The notes: a model not told the origin generated them from the letters alone. A stretch of DNA of 64,000 nucleotides from Methylomonas sp. 11b (GCF_000515215.1 NZ_KI911557.1:124001-188000); one strand, 5' to 3'. Numbered from the stretch's first letter, positions 34,534 through 46,592 are shown. Translations and numbers: made by a program.

Positions 34534-37500
34534 TTATGCTGTAGCGTTGCCATACCTGCAATACAGGGAAGGCATTAAAAACAGATTCAACAACGTCGAG
34601 GTAATCAAGCCACCGAGTATCACTACCGCCATGGGGTATTCGATTTCGTGGCCGGGCACGTTGCCTTTGAGGATTAGCGGTAACAGGGCCAGACCGGCAC
34701 AGGCAGCGGTCATTAGTATCGGTGCCAGACGTTCTTCGGCGCCACGCATCGCCAATCCTGCTCCAAATACCTGGCCTTCTTGTTGTTCCAGATGTCGATA
34801 GTGGCTTAACAGCATGATGCCGTTTCGGGCAGCAATACCCAGTACGGTGATGAAACCGACCAGCGAGCCGAGCGACAGTACCCCGCCACTTAAAAACGCT
34901 CCCACAACGCCGCCGATCAACGCAAACGGCAAGGTTAACGCCACTAAAAGCACCAAGCGCAGCGAGCGAAAATCGACATGCAGTAACACCAGGATGCCCA
35001 GCAATGAAGCCAAGCTCAACCACGCCAGCCGTTCGCTGGACGCTTGTCGTGCTGCGTATTCGCCCAGAAATTCCGGGTGATAGCCTTGCGCAAACGTCAG
35101 GTTTTTCACGCGCCTTTCAATTTCTCTCGCCACGCCACCTAAATCGTTGCCACTGACATTGCAGGTAACGTCGATTCGGCGCGAGGCGTTTTCTCGTTTG
35201 ATTTCGTTCGACGTGGGTGCAATGTAGATGTCCGCCACATCGCCCAACGGCACGCGTGCCCCGGATGGCGTATCGATAGTGAGTTGTCTGAGTGCAGCGA
35301 GATCATGACGGACCCGCTCAGCACCCCAAACCGTCACGTCGATGACTTTTTGGTCACGGTAAATTTCGCCAACCTTACTACCTTTGATTAGTGTGGCTGC
35401 GGCCCGGCGCACTTGACCGGCTGTCAAACCAAAGTTGGCCGCCACGTCAGGCTTAAGCCGTATCTGTATCTGCGGTACCAATATTTGCGGCTCCACCTTG
35501 AGGTTGGCGATGCCGGGCACATCATTGATAGCTCTACTGACTTCGGACGCCTTATCTCGTAGCACATCCAAGTCAGGTCCGTACAAGCGCACCACCACGG
35601 TCGCACTGGCGCCGGTCAGCACTTCCTTGATCCGTTCGCGCAGATAGGTCAACACATCGCGGTACAGACCCGGATAACCTTCGACGACGGCCTGGATTTT
35701 CGCCACGGTACTGTCGTATTCGACCGCCGTATCTAAACTAATCCATAGCTCGGTAAAGTTCGGGCCCACCACTTCGTCGGCGACTTCAGCTCGGCCAATG
35801 TGCGAACCGAAATTGCGTACACCGGGAATCGCCCTTAGTTCCTTGCTGACCTGTATCGTAATGCGGCGCATGGCTTCCAGCGATGTGCCAGGCTTTTCGA
35901 CCCAGTGCATCAAAAAATCGGTTTCCTTGAAGTTGGGCAGAAACGATTCACCGAGTCGCGGTAAAGCGATGGCTGTCGATATAAAAGCCACCATCAGGAA
36001 ACCCGTCGCCCATTGCGGACGGCTGACGATAGCCGGCAAGAGCTGCCGATAATGCCGTTTTAAAACCTGCGTCAGCGGCGCTTCGCTTTGGCGTGGCTTG
36101 GCATTCGGTAATAGCATCAGGCACAAGGCCGGCGTCACGGTCAGCGCCACCAGCAGCGAAGCCAGAATCGCCAACAAATAGGAAAACGCCAGTGGCCTAA
36201 AAAAGGTGCCGGCCAAGCCGTCCAGGAAAAACACCGGCACGAACACCAGCGCGACGATCAAACTGGCAAACACCACCGCGCTACGCACTTCCAGCGAGGC
36301 CTTCAAGACCACCCGGAAAGTTGACAGCGGATGAACTGCCTCTCGGTTCAACCGCAACCTGCGCATGATGTTTTCGACGTCGATAATGGCGTCATCCACC
36401 ACTTCACCAACCGCAATCACCAGGCCGGCCAGTACCATGGTGTTAAGCGTGCCGCCGCGCAAATAAAGCACCACCGCAGCCGTTAGCAGCGACAGCGGAA
36501 TCGCCGACAGGCTGATCACGGCGGTTCGCCACTCGAACAAAAAGACGATCAGAATGACCGCGACTAGAATGCAACCCAATATCAGTGCATCACTTAAATT
36601 ATCTAACGAACGTTCAATGAAGGTTGCCGGACGAAAGATAGTCGGATCGATGTCGACCTCGTGGAGACCGGGTTGCAAAGCCGCCAAGGTCGCTTCGACC
36701 TTGCGAGTCACATCCAAGGTATTGCCCCAGGGTTGTTTTTCGACGATCAGGAGCAAACCCGGCCCATCGTTGATCACCGCATCGCCAATCGGCGGCGGGT
36801 GACTTTCAACGATTTCAGTCACATCGCCCAAGCGCAATGGCGCACCGCCAGTGAACTGCACCACGGTGCGGGCCATATCGTCCGGTGTTTGCAGCGAAGA
36901 CACATGTGTCACCGGCAGGCGTTGATTGGGTAGATCGACAAAACCCCCAGCCGATACGGTGGCCGCATCGCCCGCCGCACGCACCACCGCATCCAGCGTC
37001 ACGCCGTTGGCGGCCAGGCGATCAGGATCAACCAGTACCTGTAACTGCCGATCACGTTGCCCCCAAATGGCTACGTTGGCCACACCCGGCACCGCCATCA
37101 AGCGTGGGCGAATGGTCCACAAAGCCAATTCGGACAATTCCATCTGCGATAGTTTTTTCGATGAAACGCCAATCTTCAGCGCCCGACTGGTGGACGATAA
37201 CGGCGATAACATCACCGGTGCGCGAGCCACGGCCGGCAGGCGTGGTGTGATGGTGGCGACGCGCTCCTGCACCAACTGTCTGGCCCGCATCAAATCCGAG
37301 CCCTCCTGAAAGATACAGACCACTGACGACAGACCCAACACCGACTTGGAACGTAGGGTTTTTAGCCAGGCCGTGCCGTTGACCGCGTTTTCCAAGGGCA
37401 CGGTGATCAGGCTCTCCACTTCCTCTGTGGACAATCCGGGTGCTTCAGTCTGTATTTCCACCAGCGGCGGCGCGAATTCCGGGAACACGTCCAACGGCAT

Positions 37501-37599
37501 TTGCCGGGCGGCTTGCACACCCAATATCACCAGTACCACAGCCAAGGCCAACACTAATAGACGTTGGCGTAAGGCAACAGTAATCAACCAGCGCATCAT
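34534..37599 (-). CDS. Heavy-metal RND efflux pump, CzcA/HME family
   Basis: A 1021-residue RND transporter with 12 predicted membrane segments and two large periplasmic loops. It opens [19 protein letters not shown], then [21 protein letters not shown]. The fourth-helix signature reads [18 protein letters not shown] (residues ~398-414), with the acidic residues expected for proton relay in HME pumps. It differs from both the CzcA (DFG-DGA) and CusA (GAM-DAA) signatures, so the substrate is open. It is the last gene of a regulator-sensor-channel-adaptor-pump operon and overlaps the adaptor by four bases. Confidence 0.93.
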   Translation of the reverse strand: MMRWLITVALRQRLLVLALAVVLVILGVQAARQMPLDVFPEFAPPLVEIQTEAPGLSTEEVESLITVPLENAVNGTAWLKTLRSKSVLGLSSVVCIFQEGSDLMRARQLVQERVATITPRLPAVARAPVMLSPLSSTSRALKIGVSSKKLSQMELSELALWTIRPRLMAVPGVANVAIWGQRDRQLQVLVDPDRLAANGVTLDAVVRAAGDAATVSAGGFVDLPNQRLPVTHVSSLQTPDDMARTVVQFTGGAPLRLGDVTEIVESHPPPIGDAVINDGPGLLLIVEKQPWGNTLDVTRKVEATLAALQPGLHEVDIDPTIFRPATFIERSLDNLSDALILGCILVAVILIVFLFEWRTAVISLSAIPLSLLTAAVVLYLRGGTLNTMVLAGLVIAVGEVVDDAIIDVENIMRRLRLNREAVHPLSTFRVVLKASLEVRSAVVFASLIVALVFVPVFFLDGLAGTFFRPLAFSYLLAILASLLVALTVTPALCLMLLPNAKPRQSEAPLTQVLKRHYRQLLPAIVSRPQWATGFLMVAFISTAIALPRLGESFLPNFKETDFLMHWVEKPGTSLEAMRRITIQVSKELRAIPGVRNFGSHIGRAEVADEVVGPNFTELWISLDTAVEYDSTVAKIQAVVEGYPGLYRDVLTYLRERIKEVLTGASATVVVRLYGPDLDVLRDKASEVSRAINDVPGIANLKVEPQILVPQIQIRLKPDVAANFGLTAGQVRRAAATLIKGSKVGEIYRDQKVIDVTVWGAERVRHDLAALRQLTIDTPSGARVPLGDVADIYIAPTSNEIKRENASRRIDVTCNVSGNDLGGVAREIERRVKNLTFAQGYHPEFLGEYAARQASSERLAWLSLASLLGILVLLHVDFRSLRLVLLVALTLPFALIGGVVGAFLSGGVLSLGSLVGFITVLGIAARNGIMLLSHYRHLEQQEGQVFGAGLAMRGAEERLAPILMTAACAGLALLPLILKGNVPGHEIEYPMAVVILGGLITSTLLNLFLMPSLYCRYGNATA

Positions 37600-38642
37600 T
37601 TGCCGACTCCAAATTCGGTGCCGAACAATTCGGCCACACCGGAAGTAACCACTTCGATACCCGCCACGATGTCGCCCGTTATGGCGGCTTGATCGTCAAC
37701 CACCTGCAGTACCTGTACCCGTCGGCGCATATACCTATTGGTTTCCAACACTTCATATATCCAGCTGCCACCACTTACGTCATGCACAATCGCCGACCAG
37801 GGTACGACGAGATTTTCGTCATCCGTACGCAACGGGATTGAAACACCGACCCGCTGACCGGGGCGGAATGCGGCATCCGAATTTTTCACTGCGTAGAACA
37901 GATCGACCGTGGCGGCCACCGGATTGGCGGAAGGCGGCGCTGCAACCGGCACGGCAGGACGAGAGACATTTTCAGGCGAATCTTTTAGCCCGCCAACACG
38001 GGCTTGGGCGGCGGTGTTCAATCCCGATAAATCATCAACATAGACAGGCACCCGCACCCAAAACGTGCTGCGGTTGTTGACGTCTAACAGCGCGGGACCA
38101 AGCAAATCGCGGCGTTCGTGCGCGGTTTTCAGATTGGCCTCGGCCAAGCCTAGCTGTATTCGTGCATCATCGACCGAGCGTTCGGTGCCCACCTTGTCGC
38201 GGCGCATCTGTTCGGTGCGATTCAAGGCTATCTGCGCGGCTTGCACTTGCACCTTGGCCTGCTCCACCTGACCGTCGGCGTCGATTTGCGATTGCGCCAA
38301 ACGCACGAGCTCTGCCGGTGCCAGCGATGGCAGGATGGTATAAACCGATTGGCTGTTACTGTTTGCTGAAGCATTCAGCGCCGGCAGTGTGATCTCGCCG
38401 CCGAACAAGCGCGTTCGCGTTAGTGGTCGCTTTACAACCTTTGTGGTGACGATGCCGAGCCGGTTGGCTGCTTCAGCTGTCAAGACAACTTTGGTCAGAT
38501 CACTTTCCTTAACGGGATGCTCGATTTTGGCAGGCGGCGGCGATGTGGATTCGGCGGCCGATAGGTTGCTGGCTAATAGTAGTAAGGCTGATAGCAGAAG
38601 CCGATACGTCAATGGCGTGTGGTTTGGATACGCGGGTTTCAT
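37596..38642 (-). CDS. RND periplasmic adaptor (membrane fusion protein)
   Basis: A 348-residue secreted adaptor (signal peptide ending LSAAE). It has a helical hairpin (residues ~110-185: [26 protein letters not shown]), a beta-barrel segment ([27 protein letters not shown]) and a membrane-proximal domain ([19 protein letters not shown], then [14 protein letters not shown]). It bridges the pump and the outer-membrane channel encoded on either side. It is shorter than CzcB and lacks a His-rich C-terminus. It overlaps the pump gene by four bases. Confidence 0.92.
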   Translation of the reverse strand: MKPAYPNHTPLTYRLLLSALLLLASNLSAAESTSPPPAKIEHPVKESDLTKVVLTAEAANRLGIVTTKVVKRPLTRTRLFGGEITLPALNASANSNSQSVYTILPSLAPAELVRLAQSQIDADGQVEQAKVQVQAAQIALNRTEQMRRDKVGTERSVDDARIQLGLAEANLKTAHERRDLLGPALLDVNNRSTFWVRVPVYVDDLSGLNTAAQARVGGLKDSPENVSRPAVPVAAPPSANPVAATVDLFYAVKNSDAAFRPGQRVGVSIPLRTDDENLVVPWSAIVHDVSGGSWIYEVLETNRYMRRRVQVLQVVDDQAAITGDIVAGIEVVTSGVAELFGTEFGVGK

Positions 38643-38676
38643 AGAGGCCCAACCGTGGAGTCTAATAATTAGTGAA

Positions 38677-39999
38677 TTAAGCGGGCTTCAGATGCTGGCC
38701 GACGCTGCGTTCCAGTTCTGCGCGGGCGCGGCGTAAATCAGCGGCGGCTTGCGCGGTTTTCAATTGCGCGTCCAGCCAACGGCGTTGGGTTTCGAGCACG
38801 AAGAGGTAGGTGACATTACCGGCCGCATAGGCGTTTTCAGCATCCTGTATGGCAGTTTGCAGCGGCGGCAGGATAGTCTGTTGCCACTGTTTCAGGCTTT
38901 CACTGGCCTGTTGCAATCGGGCATGGGCTTCTCTGACATCCAAGGCAATCCGTTGTCGGGTGGCGACATATTGCCTTGCAGCTTTATCAAAACGGGCCTG
39001 CGCTTGCGCGATACCACCTTGGTTTTGATTAACGATAGGCAATGTCACGTCTAAGCCTGGTCCTGCCAATAAGGGCCCGTTCACTTGCTTGGCGTTGAGG
39101 CTGGCGGTGAAATTAAATACCTCGGCGCGCGCCAAGCCGATACGTTCGCCAGCGGCTTCTACATTAATTTCTGCGGCACGTAGATCGGGGCGAGCCAGTA
39201 ACGCCTCCGCGACCAGTTTTTCCGACTCAAATTTTTCGCCATTAGCTAAGGCTTCCGTACTGATGGCATTGGGCCACTGTTCCAGACTCAGGCCGACCAG
39301 ATGCCGTAAACGCTCATTCGCTATCTCGCAATCGTGTTGCAGGCGGCTGTGTTGTTCCTGGGCTTGCAGGGCATCGACTTGAGCATTGGTGACTTCCAGC
39401 TCGCTGGCGTCGCCAGCGCGCAACCTAGCTTGTGTGAGTTCGGCGATATTGTGACTCAGGCTTACAGCGGCTTGAGCCAGTTGCAGGCGTTCTTTGGCTA
39501 ACGTTAGCTCGGCATGCGCCAATCTGACGTCGCGAATCAAGTCCAATCCAGTCTGCACCAGGCGTTGCGCGGTTTGTTCAACATCCAATTTAGCCAACTC
39601 GACCCGTTGCGGGCGCAACCAGAAAATTTCCAACGGATAGCGTATCGTCAGTTCCAAAGGTTTTGCCCCCCAAGGTACCAACATCGAAAAAGTGGGGTTG
39701 GGCAGCATCCCAGCTTGCACAAGATCGGCGCGAGACAGGCCTAAATCCGCCAAGGTCGCGCGAAAGGCCGCATTGTTCCATAGCGCCAAACTGATCAACT
39801 CGTCATCGGATAAGCCGTCATTTAAAGCGATATTGGCGGGCCATGCGGTTTCGTCGGCACCGGTTTCGGCAAAATGCTGACCGGTACGTCGCTCCAGATC
39901 GTCGGCAACGTCATTCAAATCCATGCCTTGTGGAGTACAGGCCGTCAACGACAAAGCGAGAATCGTTATTGGAAAACGACTGGAAGCAAAAGGCGTCAT
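38677..39999 (-). CDS. TolC-family outer-membrane channel lipoprotein of the second efflux operon
   Basis: A 440-residue channel with a lipoprotein signal (LALSLTAC-TPQG). The two outer-membrane efflux repeats are visible at DDELISLALWNNAAFRATLADLG and PDLRAAEINVEAAGERIGLARAE, with GPGLDVTLPIVNQNQGGIAQAQARFD typical of CusC/CzcC-like channels. It starts inside the stop of the sensor kinase gene (four-base overlap), so channel and regulator are co-transcribed. Substrate unknown. Confidence 0.92.
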   Translation of the reverse strand: MTPFASSRFPITILALSLTACTPQGMDLNDVADDLERRTGQHFAETGADETAWPANIALNDGLSDDELISLALWNNAAFRATLADLGLSRADLVQAGMLPNPTFSMLVPWGAKPLELTIRYPLEIFWLRPQRVELAKLDVEQTAQRLVQTGLDLIRDVRLAHAELTLAKERLQLAQAAVSLSHNIAELTQARLRAGDASELEVTNAQVDALQAQEQHSRLQHDCEIANERLRHLVGLSLEQWPNAISTEALANGEKFESEKLVAEALLARPDLRAAEINVEAAGERIGLARAEVFNFTASLNAKQVNGPLLAGPGLDVTLPIVNQNQGGIAQAQARFDKAARQYVATRQRIALDVREAHARLQQASESLKQWQQTILPPLQTAIQDAENAYAAGNVTYLFVLETQRRWLDAQLKTAQAAADLRRARAELERSVGQHLKPA

Positions 40000-41321
40000 G
40001 CGCTCGCCTCCGGGAATGTCACAATCACCTTGAGGCCAATGCCGCCATCCCCATCGACCAGCCTAATATCAGCCTGATGCTGCTCGGCTATTCGCCGCAC
40101 AATGGATAAGCCAAGACCACTGCCGGATTCAGCGCTATTCAATACGCGGTAGAATCGGTCGAACACGCGAGCCCGCTCATCCAAGGCAATGCCTGGGCCG
40201 GTGTCGTTGACTTCCAGACGAATCGCAGTGGCTTCGGAGGTGACACTGACGTCAATCCGTGCATCTGCTGGTGAATAGCGGATGGCGTTATCGAGCAGAT
40301 TGCCGAGCAGAATGCGCAGCGCCTCTTCGGTACAGGCAACCCTGACATGATCCGCGCGCGACAGGCCGAGATCGATGTGGCGATGGGCGGCTTGCGGGGC
40401 AAAATCGGCTACCACGTTCCGCGCCAAATCATCCAAAAATAGCGGGGTGAGCGGATAATCGCCAGCCTCCGGATCGAGGCGAGCCAAAATCAGCAATTGC
40501 TGAACCAGATGACTGGCACGGGCTATACCTTGCCGTAAGGTTTGCATAGCTAGATCACGCTGAGCGGGTTCAGTGGCACGCTCGGCCAGTTGTGCCTGCA
40601 AGGACAGTGCAGTGAGCGGACTGCGCAGTTCGTGCGCCGCATCGGCAGTAAACTGGCGCTGTGCCGCCAGTGCCTGATCCAATTGACTCAGCAGCGTGTT
40701 TATTGCGCTGACTAAGATGCTAACTTCTTCCGGTAAGCCCTTATTCGGAATCGGAACTAATGAATGAGGATTGCGACACGCCACCGCTTCAGCGACTTGA
40801 GCCAATGGCGCTAAACCGCGACCAATCGCCCAGCCAACCCATAAAGCTAATCCCGGCAGTAAAATCAGTAACGGCGTCAATACATGCAAGGCAACTTCGT
40901 TGGCGGTTTCACGGCGTTCTTGCGTCGTTTGAGCGACCTGGACAAATCCACTATCGGTTTTTAAATTAAATACTCGCCAGTCTTGGTTCTGCCAGTTAAG
41001 CGTGTCGTATCCCAGTTTTCCGCCTTGCGGTAATGGCGAAAACGAATGGGATCGAAACAGAATTCGACCATCCGGGCCACGGGTCTGACTGACTAGGTCA
41101 ATCCCATCGCTGTTTAAACCAGAGCTGTTTGTGTTGGGTTTAACATCTTGCAAGCTGTTTGAATGGGACAAGGAATAAGCTGCTTCACGCAACACCTTGT
41201 CGAATAGTTCGTCAATTTCTTCGTGAACGTTCAGCCAAGTCGGCACGGCAAACGTGATACCGGCAACCAGCAAGACGGGTATTAACCAAAGGGTTAGCCG
41301 GTTGCGAATAGAAGTAGTCAT
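39996..41321 (-). CDS. Sensor histidine kinase of the metal efflux operon (QseC/PmrB-like)
   Basis: A 441-residue kinase with two membrane helices (LTLWLIPVLLVAGITFAVPTW and LHVLTPLLILLPGLALWVGW) flanking a ~130-residue periplasmic sensor. A HAMP linker follows, then the phosphoacceptor His in TADAAHELRSPLTAL, the N box LLDNAIRYSP and the G boxes VNDTGPGIAL and GSGLGLSIVRRIAEQH. It probably senses periplasmic metal and phosphorylates the response regulator encoded upstream. It overlaps that gene and the channel gene by four bases each. Confidence 0.93.
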   Translation of the reverse strand: MTTSIRNRLTLWLIPVLLVAGITFAVPTWLNVHEEIDELFDKVLREAAYSLSHSNSLQDVKPNTNSSGLNSDGIDLVSQTRGPDGRILFRSHSFSPLPQGGKLGYDTLNWQNQDWRVFNLKTDSGFVQVAQTTQERRETANEVALHVLTPLLILLPGLALWVGWAIGRGLAPLAQVAEAVACRNPHSLVPIPNKGLPEEVSILVSAINTLLSQLDQALAAQRQFTADAAHELRSPLTALSLQAQLAERATEPAQRDLAMQTLRQGIARASHLVQQLLILARLDPEAGDYPLTPLFLDDLARNVVADFAPQAAHRHIDLGLSRADHVRVACTEEALRILLGNLLDNAIRYSPADARIDVSVTSEATAIRLEVNDTGPGIALDERARVFDRFYRVLNSAESGSGLGLSIVRRIAEQHQADIRLVDGDGGIGLKVIVTFPEASA

Positions 41322-41983
41322 GGCTTCACCACTTTAAAACCGACGCCACGGACATTAAAAATAATGTCGACACCGAGTTTGCGGCGCAGATTGTGCAGGT
41401 GGACATCGACCGCATTACTCGCCACTTCCTGGCCCCATCCATAGAGGCGCTCTTCCAATTGCGGACGAGACAGTACAGCACCCGGCTGTTCCATCAAAGC
41501 ATGTAGCAATGCGAACTCGCGGGCGGATAAGTCAACTAAGGTTTCGCGTAACCAGGCCTCGTGACTCAGCGGGTTAATGCGCAAGGCGCCGTATTCAATG
41601 TCTGAAGTGCCGCGTCCAGCACTTCTGCGTACCAGCGCATGAATACGGGCAACGAGCTCTTCCAAGGCAAACGGTTTGACTAGATAATCGTCGGCGCCGT
41701 TATTAAGACCGGCGACTCGATCACTTAGCCCATCGCGTGCTGTTAGGATTAACACCGGGATGGCGTTGCCGGATTTACGAAGTTCGACCAGTAGCTCTTG
41801 GCCCGATAGGCGTGGAAGCCCTAAGTCGAGCAACAATAAAGCGTACTCGCTCGCCGCATGTGATAGGGCTTGTTTGGCTTGCTCCCCGTCTTGTACCCAA
41901 TCGACCACGAAGCCATCCAGCTGCAATCCATCCCGGATCGACTGGCCGATCATCGGATCGTCTTCCGCTAATAACAATCGCAT
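41318..41983 (-). CDS. OmpR-family response regulator of the metal efflux operon
   Basis: A 221-residue regulator: acidic pocket AEDDP, phosphoacceptor Asp53 in LLLDLGLPRLSG, the switch Lys in DYLVKPFALEELVARI and an OmpR/PhoB winged helix (LSAREFALLHALMEQPGAVLSR, then VDVHLHNLRRKLG). It is of the PmrA/QseB/CzcR group. The first gene of the operon, it likely activates its own promoter through the direct repeat at 42033-42049. Confidence 0.94.
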   Translation of the reverse strand: MRLLLAEDDPMIGQSIRDGLQLDGFVVDWVQDGEQAKQALSHAASEYALLLLDLGLPRLSGQELLVELRKSGNAIPVLILTARDGLSDRVAGLNNGADDYLVKPFALEELVARIHALVRRSAGRGTSDIEYGALRINPLSHEAWLRETLVDLSAREFALLHALMEQPGAVLSRPQLEERLYGWGQEVASNAVDVHLHNLRRKLGVDIIFNVRGVGFKVVKP

Positions 41984-42032
41984 GTTGACCTTTAAAGTTT
42001 CTTCATCTGGACAACAGTGTAAATGATCAAGA

Positions 42033-42049
42033 TTTAAGTAATAGTTAAG
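42033..42049 (-). promoter_or_regulatory. PmrA/QseB-type direct-repeat box upstream of the response regulator
   Basis: On the minus strand CTTAAC, five bases (TATTA) and CTTAAA give an 11-bp period. This matches the YTTAAK-N5-YTTAAK box of PmrA/QseB-type regulators. It lies about 50 bases before the response regulator start, as expected for autoactivation. Confidence 0.5.
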
Positions 42050-42326
42050 GCGCTTCGAATGTTCGGGAAGGTATCTATAGCGGTCGTTCGTTATTGGAGT
42101 TGATCAATGGCGGCTTGGGGTCGGTTGGGTACAGTGACGAACGGCAGCTTTCGGGAATCGCAATTCAATGTCAGCTTTCCGGCGATGAATCTAAAGAGTG
42201 GACGGTCAAGACCCGACCCTTTGCGGTCTATCGCCTGACGTGATTCAATGGCGGCATTTGGATCATTACTAGACATAACTAACTCTACCAAATGATATAC
42301 AGAAAGGAAAATGTCCAAGGGGGCTT
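42050..42326. other. Intergenic stretch with a fragment of dispersed debris
   Basis: No convincing gene. AATGGCGGCTT-GG-CGG and related words recall the degenerate repeat seen near 48630. A short minus-strand open frame at 42091-42318 (75 codons) has no family features and is not annotated. AAGGGGG before 42327 is the ribosome-binding site of the trlF-like gene. Confidence 0.4.
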
Positions 42327-45011
42327 ATGCTGAATCGCGGATCGGAATGGCGCAGGTGGGAACCACATATCCATGCGCCCGGCACCGTCATGAACAATCA
42401 ATTTAGCGGGCCGAATGCATGGGACGACTATCTCACGGCGCTTGAACAGGCGACCCCGATCATCGAGGCGATTGCCGTCACCGACTATTATGTCACCGAC
42501 ACCTACCAAGAAGTCCTGCGACACAAGGCGGCGGGGAGACTCCCTAATATGGGACTCATCTTCCCCAATGTGGAAGTGAGGCTTGATGCCGCGACCTCAA
42601 AAGGCGGTTTCGTCAACTTACACCTGTTCGTGAGTCCTGAAGATCCACAGCACATTGATGAGCTACAACGGCTGCTATCACGCCTGCATTTCAACGTGAT
42701 GCAGGATAGGTTCGACTGCACACGCGACGATCTGATCAGGTTGGGCAAGAGAGCAGACCCGAATATTACCAACGATGGAGCGGCGCTTACCTACGGTGCC
42801 AGCCAATTCAAGGTCAGGTTCCAACAGCTTCGGGAAGTGTTCACGGAGTACAGTTGGGCCAAGAAAAACATCCTAATCGGCGTGGCTGGCGGTTCGACCG
42901 ATGGAACATCCGGCATCAGAGAGGCGGCTGACCAGGTACTTCGACGAGAGATCGAAGGGTTTGCTCATGTAATATTAGCTAGCAGCGAGACACAGAGGGA
43001 ATTCTGGCTTGGGAAAAAGCCTTCGATGTCTGCTGCTGACGTTCGCGGGGTGTACGGTGGACTCAAGCCTTGTCTTCATGGAAGCGATGCCCATGACCTA
43101 GCAAGTGTTGCCTCGCCGTTCGGAGATCGTTTCTCCTGGATCAAGGGCGGACTTGAGTTCGACTCACTGAGGCAAGCATGTATCGATCCAGCGGATCGGG
43201 CACATATTGGCTCTGAACCGCCGACGTCTGCAACACCCTCTCAGGTGATCTCCGGGATAGATATTCTTGATGCACCCTGGATGACGACGCCAAGCATACC
43301 TCTCAATCCTGGGCTCGTAGCAATTATCGGGGCTCGTGGTTCTGGCAAAACAGCGCTGGCGGATATGATCGCGGCAGGTTGCGACTCTATTCCGTACGAG
43401 GCATGGAGGGCTGGAGAGTGGGCAAATCCATCGTTTCTTGCACGGGCGAGACCATTAGTCGGTGACGCAAAGGTCAAGGTAAGTTGGGCTGCGGGAGATC
43501 CTGAAACGCGAGCACTCGATGGCTCTGATGCCAACGGCCCACTTAGTTATGAACGCGTACGGTATCTATCGCAGCAGTTTGTCGAAGAGCTCTGCTCTTC
43601 AAACGGGCTGGCAGACGGTCTTCTTGGCGAGATCGAACGTGTAATCTTCGAGGCGCATCCCGATGATGCCCGAGACGGTGCGTTGGAATTTTCTGAACTA
43701 CTGGAACAACGCGCATCACGGCATCGCTTAGCACGCGCTAGAGAAGCCGAGGCAGTTTCCCAGATTTCAGACCGCATCAGCACGGAACTGGAGAAGGAGA
43801 AGCTCGTCGCTAGCTACGAGGCGGAGGTGGCGAAGAAGAAGAAACTGGTCGATGCCTATACATCCGATCGCGCTAAACTGGTGTCGAAAGGGAGCGAGAA
43901 GAGAGCCCAACGACATACGGAATTAGCTGGTGTCACTCATGAGATTCAGGCAAACCTCCGTCGGTTCACGAATCAACGGCAGGTTTTTCTCGCTATGCAG
44001 GATGAAGTAAATGACATGCGTCGTAATCAGGCTCCTGAGGCTCTGCGGCAAGCACAGTCGCGCCATACCCATAGCGGCATTTCCGAACAGGATTGGGCTG
44101 CCTTTTTGTTGGACTATTCCGGGCCGGTCGATGAAAATCTCACAGGATACGTGAAGTGGGTCGATAGCGAGATTAGCAAACTCAAGGGAACAGTGCCGCC
44201 ACTTGGCGATCCCAATGCTCCGTATTTCCCAGACGACACTGATCTCAGTAAGCTTACGCAGGCAATATTATTAGCTGAGATGGAGCGGCTAGAGAAGTTG
44301 GTCAACGCCGATAAGGAGGCACAACGCCGCTACGCAGCTCTATCTAAGAACATTGCGACGGAGTCAGCGGCACTGCAAACACTAACTGACAAGTTGGAAG
44401 ATGCCAAAGGTGCAAGAGACCGCGCCCTCGGATTGCAGACTGACCGTGAGGCAGCCTATGGCAGGGCATTTGAAGCGCTCATCGCTGAGCAATCGGTACT
44501 GGAGGAGCTCTACTCACCTTTAATGAAGAGACTGGCGTCGTCGTCAGGGACACTAAAGAAGCTTTCGTTCTCCGTCGCACGAATTGCAGATGTGGAACTA
44601 TGGGCAGGGGCGGCAGAGGAAGGTCTTATTGACCTAAGAAAGCTGGGGGCCTTCCGGGGAAAAGGAACACTTCAGCAAAAGGCAAATGAGGTGCTGAAAG
44701 CTGCTTGGGAAACAGGGGATTCTACTGGGGTGGTCGCGGCAATGGCGAAATTTCGGCAGCTTTACCAGAAAGACCTATTAGACCATTCCCCTGTAGCGCG
44801 AGCGGACCAGGCAGAGTTCCGCAAATGGTCGAAAAGCTTTGCCCAGTGGCTATTCAGCACCGACCATATTCAGATACGCTATGGAATCGACTACGATGGA
44901 GTCGACATCCGCAAGCTGTCACCGGGTACGCGCGGTATAGTTCTCTTGTAAGCGATCTTCGAACGACGTACTTGAACTGAATTGGATAATGTCCTGGCAA
45001 TTAGAAAGTGA

Positions 45012-46592
45012 TTAAGCCGTTTGATCGGCGAGCCTCCAAGGCAACAATGCTTCGAAGTCCTCAGCGGTTTTCGCCGTGGGGAGCTTTCGGAACAGATCGA
45101 CCAGATAGGTGTATGGGTCGATACGATTAGCCTTGCAGGTTTCGATCAGCGAATAGAGATTGGCGCTGGCACGGGCGCCGGCCACTGTGTCACAAAACAG
45201 CCAGTTGCGGCGTCCTACGACAAACGGGCGTATGGCGTTTTCACAGAGGTTGTTATCAATAGGCCAAGCACCGTTATCGATGAAACGAATCAGTTTGGGC
45301 CATTGCGACGATAGGTAATGTAAGGCTTTGCCTAGCAAACTGCCGGGGGTGACCGCATGCAGATGCTCTACCAGCAAGCCTTCGATCTTAGCCAATACCG
45401 GTTGACTTAACCGTTGTCGTTGTTGCCCACGTTGTTCGACGCTCAGGTCTTTGGCCTTGGCTTCAATGGCATACAACTCGCTGATCGCGGCAATAAATTG
45501 TGTCGCCAGTGATTCCGGACCACGCGCGGCTTTGGGGATGGCCGCTTCGGCTTCGACAAAATAGCGGCGTGCATGCGCCCAACAGCCGAGGTGAATGACA
45601 CCGCGCACCGCCGCAATGGCGTTATACACTTCATAGCCGTCGCTCATCAGTACCGCGTCGGGTTTGATGCCTTCATACAGCGGCTGCGCATGCGTTCCGC
45701 CGCGACCCGGCGTGTAGCTGAACAAGCGGATCGGCGGCCCGGAACCGGTCATTTGTGCCCACAAGTAACTTTTGCTTTGCGCGGCGCGCCCGGATTCCTT
45801 GAGTACTTGAACCACGGTTTCGTCGCCCAGGATCAGAGCGGCATCGAGTAGATGGTCGCGCAACAAGTTGATGACAGGTTGCACGGCATGGCCAACCCGC
45901 ACCATGCTCGCCGCCAGGGTGTTACGCGACAGATCGCCGCCGAACCGGCTCAACAGCGCAGCTTGCCGATACAGCGGCAGACTATCCTGGTATTTGGCGG
46001 TTGCCACCCAGGCCAATGCGGTTTCGGTCAGCAAGCCTTTGGGAATAATGCGCGCCGGTGCCGGCGTGACCCGAAGGCTGTTGTCGCAGCAGGGGCAGGC
46101 ATATTTGATACGGTGATGCTGAATCACCCGCACCTGTTGCGGCACGATGTCGAGTTGTTCACTGATTTCCGCACCGATTTCCACCAAGAGCGCGCCGTCA
46201 TAGCCGCAGATGCGTTCGGCTTCCGGCAGTTCATGGCGCACGATCTCGCGCGGCAGATGCGGGTCGAGTGGTTTGCGGCCGCGCTTTTTGCGGTTGTGAC
46301 CAGCCACCTCAACCGTTTCGGGAGTGCTTTCCTCGGCCGCCGGCGTACCGTTAGGGGCTAAGGCTTCGGCTTCGTTCAGGAATAGATCGTGTTGGGCAGG
46401 ATTGGCCCGCGCTTCGGACTTGGCGGCATATAGCTTATGCAAAAACGCATCTACGCGTTCTTTCAATAAATCACGCTCAATGATCACTAACCGCAATTGC
46501 TGAGTCAGTCGTTGTTGTTCGGCCAGCAAGGTTTGGTGGTCGGACAACAACGCTTGGTATTCGTCAGCGGACAGCGTGATTGTGGTCGTCAT
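45012..46592 (-). CDS. tnpC: IS66 transposase TnpC
   Basis: A 526-residue IS66 DDE transposase. The coiled-coil N-terminus (QALLSDHQTLLAEQQRLTQQL) is followed by a zinc-binding region (YACPCCDNSLRV), then the catalytic domain: ILGDETVVQVL (Asp), VLMSDGYEVYNAI (Asp), GCWAHARRYFVEA and the Glu region PIDNNLCENAIRPFVVGRRNW. The C-terminal YLVDLFRKLPTAKTAEDFEALLPWR is typical. It acts with TnpA and TnpB to move the element. Confidence 0.97.
   Translation of the reverse strand: MTTTITLSADEYQALLSDHQTLLAEQQRLTQQLRLVIIERDLLKERVDAFLHKLYAAKSEARANPAQHDLFLNEAEALAPNGTPAAEESTPETVEVAGHNRKKRGRKPLDPHLPREIVRHELPEAERICGYDGALLVEIGAEISEQLDIVPQQVRVIQHHRIKYACPCCDNSLRVTPAPARIIPKGLLTETALAWVATAKYQDSLPLYRQAALLSRFGGDLSRNTLAASMVRVGHAVQPVINLLRDHLLDAALILGDETVVQVLKESGRAAQSKSYLWAQMTGSGPPIRLFSYTPGRGGTHAQPLYEGIKPDAVLMSDGYEVYNAIAAVRGVIHLGCWAHARRYFVEAEAAIPKAARGPESLATQFIAAISELYAIEAKAKDLSVEQRGQQRQRLSQPVLAKIEGLLVEHLHAVTPGSLLGKALHYLSSQWPKLIRFIDNGAWPIDNNLCENAIRPFVVGRRNWLFCDTVAGARASANLYSLIETCKANRIDPYTYLVDLFRKLPTAKTAEDFEALLPWRLADQTA

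Noticed and set aside
42091..42318. 75-codon minus-strand frame before the trlF-like gene
   Set aside because: No family features, lies in repeat-like debris, and its start overlaps the leader of the plus-strand gene.
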